Shown piece after piece: positions 58,498-64,000 of a stretch of DNA of 64,000 nt. This DNA is from Limnohabitans sp. MMS-10A-192. Lineage in GTDB: Bacteria; Pseudomonadota; Gammaproteobacteria; Burkholderiales; Burkholderiaceae_C. The position numbers and the translations under genes are program-made. The DNA is taken from assembly GCF_003063335.1 (NCBI RefSeq), contig NZ_NERX01000003.1:62001-126000 (forward strand). Direction: 5' to 3'. A model generated the notes under the pieces. That model was not told the DNA's origin. It was given only the letters and a program-made list of their open reading frames with translations, and did not search any database. How positions within the stretch are numbered: the first letter of the stretch is position 1; the number at the start of each line of letters is the position of its first letter.

Positions 58498-58773
58498 TTA
58501 TTTTCGGGCCCAACCCCGGTGCAGGGCCCACTCGACGGTAGCGGCCACCAGCACCAAAAGCATGTAGGTACTCATTTTTCCGTCATGGCCTTGCACCACC
58601 AAGCCTGCCACCAACACCAACACCCCAGCCACCGCATGGATGGCCATGCGACGGCGCAGTGGTGCGCCGCCAGAGCCCATCACCCAGCGTCCAGCCCAAG
58701 GCATGAGCACGGCCATGGCCAGCGCAGGCAGCACGAAGTTGAACAGGTGCAAGATGAGTTGCCAGAAAGTCAT
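58498..58773 (-). CDS. Small membrane protein of unknown function
   Basis: A 91-residue hydrophobic protein with three predicted helices (about 5-25, 42-60, 68-83) and a short Arg-rich loop. Not recognised. It faces ugpQ tail to tail and diverges from hemA. Confidence 0.7.
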   Translation of the reverse strand: MTFWQLILHLFNFVLPALAMAVLMPWAGRWVMGSGGAPLRRRMAIHAVAGVLVLVAGLVVQGHDGKMSTYMLLVLVAATVEWALHRGWARK

Positions 58774-58886
58774 GGGGGCGTGAAAAGATCAATATGGGCC
58801 GTCAACCAGCGTGACGGATTGCGCCCAGATTGTGCCTCGAAAGGCCTCTGCTGCCGCGCCTTGTCATGTCGGCGCGGGCGGCTTTC

Positions 58887-58892
58887 TATAAT
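58887..58892 (+). promoter_or_regulatory. -10 element close to the hemA start codon
   Basis: TATAAT seven bases before the ATG at 58899. A start site at the usual distance would coincide with the start codon, giving a nearly leaderless mRNA. The -35 is weak (TTGTCA at 58861-58866, spacing 20), so this is tentative. Confidence 0.4.
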
Positions 58893-58898
58893 CGGAGG

Positions 58899-60170
58899 AT
58901 GGCTGTCTGGACCCTCGGTTTGAACCACACGACTGCGCCGCTGGATTTGCGCGGCCGGTTTGCGTTCGCCGTGGACCAATTGGCCCCCACTTTGCAGGGT
59001 TTGCGCAGCGACTTGGCCCAGCGCAACGACCAGACGCCCGAAGCGGCGATCTTGTCCACCTGCAACCGCACCGAAATTTATTGCGCCGCCGACCAGGCTG
59101 CCACCGCCGACACCCTGCGCTGGCTGGCCCAGGCCGGTGGCGTGACAGCGCAAGAGCTGCAGTCGCACACCTATTTGCTCGAAGGCAACGAAGCCGCACG
59201 GCACGCCTTTCGGGTGGCCAGCGGGCTCGACTCGATGGTGCTGGGCGAAGCCCAAATCCTGGGGCAACTCAAAGACGCGGTGCGTGCCGCCGAACAAGCC
59301 GGCGCTTTGGGCAGCACCCTCAACCAGCTGTTTCAACGCACTTTTGCCGTGGCCAAGGAAGTGCGCACAGCCACCGAAATCGGTGCCCACTCGATCAGCA
59401 TGGCCGCCGCCTCGGTGCGCCTGGCCAGCCAGCTGTTTGAAGACCTGAAAAACATCAAGGTGCTGTTTGTCGGCGCAGGCGAGATGATCGAGCTGGTGGT
59501 GACGCACTTTGCCGCCCGCCAGCCCAAGGGCATCGCGATCGCCAACCGCAGCTTGGAGCGGGGCGAAAAGCTCGCTGGCCGCTTTGGGGCCGAGGTCATG
59601 CGCCTGGCCGAGTTGCCCGATCGCCTGCACGAGTTCGACGCCGTGATCAGCTGCACCGCCAGCACCCTGCCCCTGATCGGCTTGGGTGCGGTCGAGCGTG
59701 CACTCAAAAAACGCAAGCACCGCCCCATGTTCATGGTGGATCTGGCCGTACCGCGTGACATCGAGCCCGAGGTCAAGTCACTGGAAGACGTGTACCTGTA
59801 CACCGTAGACGACCTGGCCAGCGTGGTGCAAGCCGGTCAGGCCCAGCGCCAAGCGGCGGTGGCCGAGGCCGAAGTCATCATCGACGCCGGGGTGCAAAGC
59901 TTCAGCCACTGGCTGGGCCAACGCGACAGCGTGCCGCTGATCCAGCAACTGCACCAACAAGCCGACAGCTGGCGCGAAGCCGAATTGGCCCGCGCCCGCA
60001 AGCTGCTGGCCAAAGGCGATGACCCCGAAGCCGTGCTCGAAGCCTTGGCCAAAGGCCTGACCCAGAAAATGCTGCACGGCGCACTGGCCGAACTGCGCAG
60101 CGCCGACCCGACCCACCGCGAGCAGACCATGCACACGGTCCAGCGCCTGTTTTTGCGGCAAGAGCGTTAG
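58899..60170 (+). CDS. hemA: Glutamyl-tRNA reductase
   Basis: First committed step of C5 haem synthesis, 423 residues. Catalytic Cys in [10 protein letters not shown] (about 49-58), NADPH loop [13 protein letters not shown] (about 188-200) and [13 protein letters not shown] 58899 is preceded directly by GGAGG, which is too close for a normal ribosome site. It heads hemA-prfA-prmC-grxD. Confidence 0.95.
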   Translation: MAVWTLGLNHTTAPLDLRGRFAFAVDQLAPTLQGLRSDLAQRNDQTPEAAILSTCNRTEIYCAADQAATADTLRWLAQAGGVTAQELQSHTYLLEGNEAARHAFRVASGLDSMVLGEAQILGQLKDAVRAAEQAGALGSTLNQLFQRTFAVAKEVRTATEIGAHSISMAAASVRLASQLFEDLKNIKVLFVGAGEMIELVVTHFAARQPKGIAIANRSLERGEKLAGRFGAEVMRLAELPDRLHEFDAVISCTASTLPLIGLGAVERALKKRKHRPMFMVDLAVPRDIEPEVKSLEDVYLYTVDDLASVVQAGQAQRQAAVAEAEVIIDAGVQSFSHWLGQRDSVPLIQQLHQQADSWREAELARARKLLAKGDDPEAVLEALAKGLTQKMLHGALAELRSADPTHREQTMHTVQRLFLRQER

Positions 60171-60231
60171 CGGCACTGTACTCAGCTGACCCGGGCCATT
60201 GGGTCACGGCGACCCCCGCTGACCGTCACTG

Positions 60232-60304
60232 CGAGCGCAGCGCGGCAGTCCAGCTCCTCAAGCCGCCAAGACCCAAGACACTGGATCGCCAGGCTTCGCT
60301 CGCG
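60232..60304. repeat. Dispersed imperfect inverted repeat between hemA and prfA
   Basis: Starts GCGAGCGCAGCGCGGCAGTC and ends CTGGATCGCCAGGCTTCGCT plus CGC; the two ends are imperfect reverse complements (about 17 of 23). The pattern matches repeats I know to be scattered through Burkholderiales intergenic DNA. Confidence 0.6.
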
Positions 60305-60359
60305 ATGCCCCCATCCAGGCCCCTCACAAATTGCGCCGTCCATTCACCCTCTGCACCGC

Positions 60360-61448
60360 ATGAAACCCTTTCTGATCCAACAACTCGAACGCTACGCCCT
60401 GCGGCTGACCGAGCTGGACTTTTTGCTCTCGCGTGAAGACATCATGGGCGACATGAGCCAGTTCCTGAAGCTGTCGCGCGAGCACGCCGAGGTCAGCGCC
60501 GTGGCCTCGCGCTTTGCCCGCTTTCAGCAGCGCAACGCCGACCTGGCCGCAGCGCAAGCCATGCTGGACGATGCCGACTTGCGCGACATGGCCGAAGAAG
60601 AAATGACGAGCGCCAGCGCTGAGCTTCAAACCCTCGAAGCCGAACTGCAACGCATGCTGCTGCCCAAAGACCCAGACGATGCCCGCCCCGCGTTTGTCGA
60701 AATACGCGCGGGCACGGGAGGCGACGAGTCGGCCCTGTTTGCGGGCGACTTGCTGCGCATGTACACGCGCTTTGCCGAAAGCCAAGGCTGGCGCTGTGAG
60801 ATCGTGTCCGAATCGGTGAGCGAGTTGGGCGGCTACAAAGAAGTGGTGGTGCGCATCGAGGGTGACCAGGTTTATGGCGCACTCAAGTTTGAATCCGGTG
60901 GGCACCGGGTGCAGCGCGTGCCTGCCACCGAAACCCAAGGCCGCATCCACACCAGCGCCTGCACCGTGGCGGTGTTGGCCGAACCGGACGAAGCCGAGGC
61001 CATCAAGATCAACCCCTCTGATTTGCGCATCGACACCTACCGCGCCAGCGGTGCGGGCGGGCAGCACATCAACAAGACCGATTCGGCTGTGCGCATCACC
61101 CACTTGCCCACCGGCATCGTGGCCGAATGCCAAGACGGCCGCAGCCAGCACAGCAACAAGGCGCAGGCTCTGAAGGTGCTCACCGCTCGCATTCAGGAAA
61201 AAGACCGGGCTGAGCGCGCCGCCAAAGACGCCGCTGAGCGCAAGAGCCTGATCGGCAGCGGCGACCGTTCGGACCGCATCCGCACCTACAACTTCCCGCA
61301 AGGCCGCCTGACCGACCACCGCATCAACCTGACCCTGTACAAGCTGCTCACCATCATGGAGGGTGATTTGAAAGACGTGGTCGATGCGCTGCAGGCTTAC
61401 GAAGCCGCAGAGCAACTGGCCGCGCTGGAGATCGGGGCCACCGCATGA
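60360..61448 (+). CDS. prfA: Peptide chain release factor 1
   Basis: Class I release factor reading UAA/UAG, 362 residues. Catalytic GGQ in [14 protein letters not shown] (about 231-244) and the RF1 codon-recognition tripeptide PAT in RVPATETQG. Its Gln is methylated by PrmC, encoded next with an ATGA overlap. Confidence 0.97.
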   Translation: MKPFLIQQLERYALRLTELDFLLSREDIMGDMSQFLKLSREHAEVSAVASRFARFQQRNADLAAAQAMLDDADLRDMAEEEMTSASAELQTLEAELQRMLLPKDPDDARPAFVEIRAGTGGDESALFAGDLLRMYTRFAESQGWRCEIVSESVSELGGYKEVVVRIEGDQVYGALKFESGGHRVQRVPATETQGRIHTSACTVAVLAEPDEAEAIKINPSDLRIDTYRASGAGGQHINKTDSAVRITHLPTGIVAECQDGRSQHSNKAQALKVLTARIQEKDRAERAAKDAAERKSLIGSGDRSDRIRTYNFPQGRLTDHRINLTLYKLLTIMEGDLKDVVDALQAYEAAEQLAALEIGATA

Positions 61449-62293
61449 TGAACACCTCCAGCCTGACCCAATGCCTGAACCAAGCACAAGCACAAGGCCT
61501 GGCCCGGGTGGATGCGCAAATGCTTTTGCTGCACAGCCTGGGGCGGCCACTGCATGACCGGGCCTGGCTGTTGGCCCATGACAGCGATCTGTTGACCGAG
61601 GCGCAACAACACCGCTGGGACCAGGCCCTGCAGCGTCGCCTGAAGGGCGAGCCGGTGGCCTACATCACCGGTCGCAAAGACTTTTTTGGGCTGACCCTGA
61701 ACGTGGACGCCCGCGTGCTGGACCCACGCCCCGACACCGAAACCCTGGTGGAGTGGGCTTTGGCGGTGCTGCCTGCCACGCCTGCCCAACAAAGCTTGCG
61801 CATTCTGGACCTGGGCACCGGCAGCGGTGCGGTGGCCTTGGCACTGCAACACACGCGCCCCGATGCGCAGGTCTGGGCCGTCGACGCCAGCCAAGACGCA
61901 CTGGCCGTGGCCCGTGCCAATGCCCAAGATTTGAATCTGCCGGTGCAGTTTGTGCTCAGCGACTGGCTGGCCGCTGTGCCCGGCGTGTTCGATCTGATCG
62001 TCTCCAACCCCCCTTATGTGGCCGATGGTGACCCGCACCTGAGCGCGCTGACGCACGAACCCCTGCAAGCCCTGACCAGCGGCGCCGATGGCCTTGAGGA
62101 CATCCGCCAGATCATCGACCAGGCTCCCAGCCACCTTGCACCAGACGGATGGCTGCTGCTGGAGCACGGCTGGGACCAAGCCGAGTCCGTGCAAGCTTTG
62201 CTGCGCGAGGGGGGGTTTGTACAGGTGCAATCTCGCAAAGATCTGGCGGGTATGGACCGCTGCACCGGCGGACAACGGCATTCAGAGGGATAA
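61445..62293 (+). CDS. prmC: Release factor glutamine methyltransferase
   Basis: A 282-residue SAM-dependent enzyme that methylates the GGQ Gln of release factors. [15 protein letters not shown] (about 119-133) and catalytic NPPY in [12 protein letters not shown] (about 183-194). Starts ATGATG overlapping the prfA stop; either ATG could be used. Confidence 0.95.
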   Translation: MMNTSSLTQCLNQAQAQGLARVDAQMLLLHSLGRPLHDRAWLLAHDSDLLTEAQQHRWDQALQRRLKGEPVAYITGRKDFFGLTLNVDARVLDPRPDTETLVEWALAVLPATPAQQSLRILDLGTGSGAVALALQHTRPDAQVWAVDASQDALAVARANAQDLNLPVQFVLSDWLAAVPGVFDLIVSNPPYVADGDPHLSALTHEPLQALTSGADGLEDIRQIIDQAPSHLAPDGWLLLEHGWDQAESVQALLREGGFVQVQSRKDLAGMDRCTGGQRHSEG

Positions 62294-62333
62294 TCCATCC
62301 CATTCGAAATCGGCCCCATTTGGAGTAAAAACC

Positions 62334-62657
62334 ATGAGCGACACCCAACAACGCATCGACGAACTCGTCAAAGGCAACGACATCACCCTGTTCATGAAGG
62401 GCAGCGCCAGCTTCCCGATGTGCGGTTTTTCGGGCCGCGCCATCCAGATCTTGAAGGCCTGCGGTGTGGACCCCAAGACCGTCAAGACCGTGAACGTGCT
62501 GGACGACGCTGAAATCCGTCAAGGCATCAAGGAATACAGCAACTGGCCCACCATCCCTCAGCTCTACGTCAAAGGCGAGTTCATTGGCGGCTCGGACATC
62601 ATGATGGACATGTACGAATCGGGCGAGCTGCAGCAAGTGATCAACGGCCAAGCCTGA
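62334..62657 (+). CDS. grxD: Monothiol glutaredoxin
   Basis: CGFS-type glutaredoxin of 107 residues (MCGFSGRAIQ, about 30-39; WPTIPQLYVKGEFIGGSDI). Carries [2Fe-2S] clusters with BolA partners. TGGAG ribosome site; ends the hemA-prfA-prmC-grxD run. Confidence 0.96.
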   Translation: MSDTQQRIDELVKGNDITLFMKGSASFPMCGFSGRAIQILKACGVDPKTVKTVNVLDDAEIRQGIKEYSNWPTIPQLYVKGEFIGGSDIMMDMYESGELQQVINGQA

Positions 62658-62677
62658 TCCTTCTGCACTGCGCGCAC

Positions 62678-62701
62678 AAGCCACCTTCGGGTGGCTTTTT
62701 T
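62678..62701. terminator. Terminator after grxD
   Basis: AAGCCACC-TTCG-GGTGGCTT stem plus T-tract; flanking GCACAA / TTGTGC pairs, so it may also serve the transglycosylase gene from the other side. Confidence 0.88.
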
Positions 62702-62705
62702 GTGC

Positions 62706-63341
62706 TCAATCGACGCTGTGGCGCCAGCGCTGCTGCGCTGCCAAGACCGCCTGCGGATAAGGCGCTTGCCCGCGCGAGCCGTTGTAGCGACCCAGACCCA
62801 TGAACAGATCACCGCCTTCGCGGTCCAGGTAATGGCGCAAGATCACACAGCCAAAGCGCAAATTGGTCTGCATGTGAAAGAGTCGGCCTTCATGGCCATC
62901 GCCAATGGTGCGGGCCCAAAACGGCATGACCTGCATATAGCCCCGCGCACCGGCTGAAGAGATGGCAAATTTCCGGAACGCGCTTTCCACCTGCACCAGC
63001 CCCAACACCAAAGACAAGGACAAACCCGCCCGCCGGGCTTCGTACCACAGGGTTTGCAAAAACTCCTGCCGCTCGGTGGGGTGATTTTTGTAGCGGGTCA
63101 AACGCTGGCTGCTGGCCGCCTGCCATTGGGCATAAGCCTGCTGCTCGGCCTCGGTCCTCAGGACGGGCTCAGGCGGCGCAGCATCGGCCACCGCCGCGCT
63201 CAGCGCGGTGCGCACCGCGTGCGACAAAGGCTCTTCAATTTGCGAGCCTGCATGGGCCTGCCAGGGCCAGGCCGAAAGACTGGCCGCCGCCATGCACCCC
63301 AGGGCGCATCGGCGGCTCACCAGATCAGGGGCGCCCGACAT
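62706..63341 (-). CDS. Lytic transglycosylase domain protein
   Basis: A 211-residue exported SLT-type muramidase-like protein. Signal region (VSRRCALGCMAAASLSAWPW, with RR giving a Tat-like look), SLT core GLVQVESAFRKFAISSAGAR (catalytic Glu) followed by GYMQVMPFWARTIG and LGRYNGSRG. ATG 63341 has a G-rich site; a TTG at 63356 overlaps the proS stop. Probably cotranscribed with proS. Confidence 0.88.
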   Translation of the reverse strand: MSGAPDLVSRRCALGCMAAASLSAWPWQAHAGSQIEEPLSHAVRTALSAAVADAAPPEPVLRTEAEQQAYAQWQAASSQRLTRYKNHPTERQEFLQTLWYEARRAGLSLSLVLGLVQVESAFRKFAISSAGARGYMQVMPFWARTIGDGHEGRLFHMQTNLRFGCVILRHYLDREGGDLFMGLGRYNGSRGQAPYPQAVLAAQQRWRHSVD

Positions 63342-63352
63342 GCCCCCAGCGC

Positions 63353-64000
63353 TCAAGCCGACAGACGGGCCTGAACGTGCGCCAGGATGTCGGCCACCGC
63401 CACTTTGCTGGACTCGGTGTCGCGGCGGTGCTGGTACTCGACCACACCATCTTTGAGGCCTTTGTCGCCAATCGTGATGCGGTGCGGCACACCGATCAGC
63501 TCCCAGTCGGCGAACATGGCACCGGGGCGCTCACCACGGTCGTCCAGGATCACGTCCACGCCTGCGGCCAGCAGGCCGCTGTAAACGCGCTCGGCCTCGG
63601 CTTTGACGGCTTCGCTGCGGTCCATGCCAATCGGGCAGACCACGGCGGTGAAGGGGGCAATGGCGTCGGGCCAGATGATGCCGCGCTCGTCATGGTTTTG
63701 CTCGATGGCGGCCGCAGGCAGGCGTGTGATGCCGATGCCGTAGCAACCCATCTCCAAAAATTGGGGCTTGCCGTTCTCGTCCAGGAAGGTGGCGTTCATG
63801 GCCTTGGAGTATTTGGTGCCCAGGTAGAACACATGGCCCACCTCAATGCCACGCTCAATGGCCAGTTCGCCCGCGCCGTCGGGCGACTTGTCGCCCGCCA
63901 CCACGTTGCGGATGTCGGCCACCAGCGCAGGCTCGGGCAGGTCACGGGCCCAGTTGACGCCGGTGATGTGGAAGCCTTCTTCGTTGGCGCCACAGATCCA
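63353..64000 (-). CDS. proS: Prolyl-tRNA synthetase (C-terminal part)
   Basis: About the last 215 residues; the gene continues beyond the window. The class II motif 3 region ([28 protein letters not shown]) and the anticodon-binding domain ([28 protein letters not shown]) are clear, and the frame stays open to 64000 ([20 protein letters not shown]). Confidence 0.93.
   Translation of the reverse strand, partial: WICGANEEGFHITGVNWARDLPEPALVADIRNVVAGDKSPDGAGELAIERGIEVGHVFYLGTKYSKAMNATFLDENGKPQFLEMGCYGIGITRLPAAAIEQNHDERGIIWPDAIAPFTAVVCPIGMDRSEAVKAEAERVYSGLLAAGVDVILDDRGERPGAMFADWELIGVPHRITIGDKGLKDGVVEYQHRRDTESSKVAVADILAHVQARLSA

Overview
The window is chromosomal DNA from a high-GC betaproteobacterium. 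Gene content points to Burkholderiales, most likely Comamonadaceae: an aerobic benzoyl-CoA (box) pathway, several Bug-type substrate-binding proteins, DUF3460-scpA, ubiE/ubiJ/ubiB, hemA-prfA-prmC-grxD, and dispersed palindromic repeats of the kind common in that order. The genus assignment is inference. No tRNA, rRNA, IS element, prophage or CRISPR array was seen. Both ends cut genes (a DUF3305 protein at the left, proS at the right).

Region 1 (1-15.9 kb) is a benzoate-degradation block controlled by BoxR. On the minus strand boxR, boxC, boxB and boxA are followed six bases after boxA by a two-gene NAD-dependent formate dehydrogenase (a fused beta/gamma subunit and the molybdopterin alpha subunit). 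An orphan membrane histidine kinase and a DUF3305 protein come next. On the plus strand boxD and bclA diverge. The BoxC reaction releases formate, so the genes make up a benzoate -> benzoyl-CoA -> epoxide -> 3,4-dehydroadipyl-CoA semialdehyde + formate -> acid route with formate oxidation attached. TGCA clusters in both boxR-flanking gaps look like BoxR operators. The boxB-boxA gap holds two long perfect hairpins with unrelated stems but complementary, covarying loops. This is the most unusual structure in the window.

Region 2 (15.9-27.6 kb) is mostly housekeeping: apbC, metG, a SulP transporter, DUF3460, scpA, gpsA-secB-grxC-rhodanese, gpmA, ctpA and a ThiF/MoeB-type adenylyltransferase.

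Region 3 (27.6-37.3 kb) is a catabolic or accessory stretch. A MarR regulator with a nuclease diverges from two Bug proteins, a cytoplasmic-looking sulfatase and a second SulP permease. The opposite strand carries a third Bug protein and an alpha/beta Rieske dioxygenase without electron-transfer partners, then an SRPBCC protein.

Region 4 (37.3-44.8 kb) contains an SOS-type Y-family polymerase with a LexA box and two pterin/lipid groups: nudB-endonuclease-clsB and folE-BLUF-DUF429. An unusual ABC ATPase lacking normal hydrolysis residues and a glycine-rich RRM protein behind a long leader follow.

Region 5 (44.8-64 kb) returns to core functions: aspS, DUF502, an FmdB zinc ribbon, a sodium:solute symporter, the ubiquinone genes ubiE/ubiJ/ubiB with a Tim44-like protein, DUF971, a 1300-residue FAD/Fe-S oxidoreductase, ugpQ, hemA-prfA-prmC-grxD, a lytic transglycosylase and proS.
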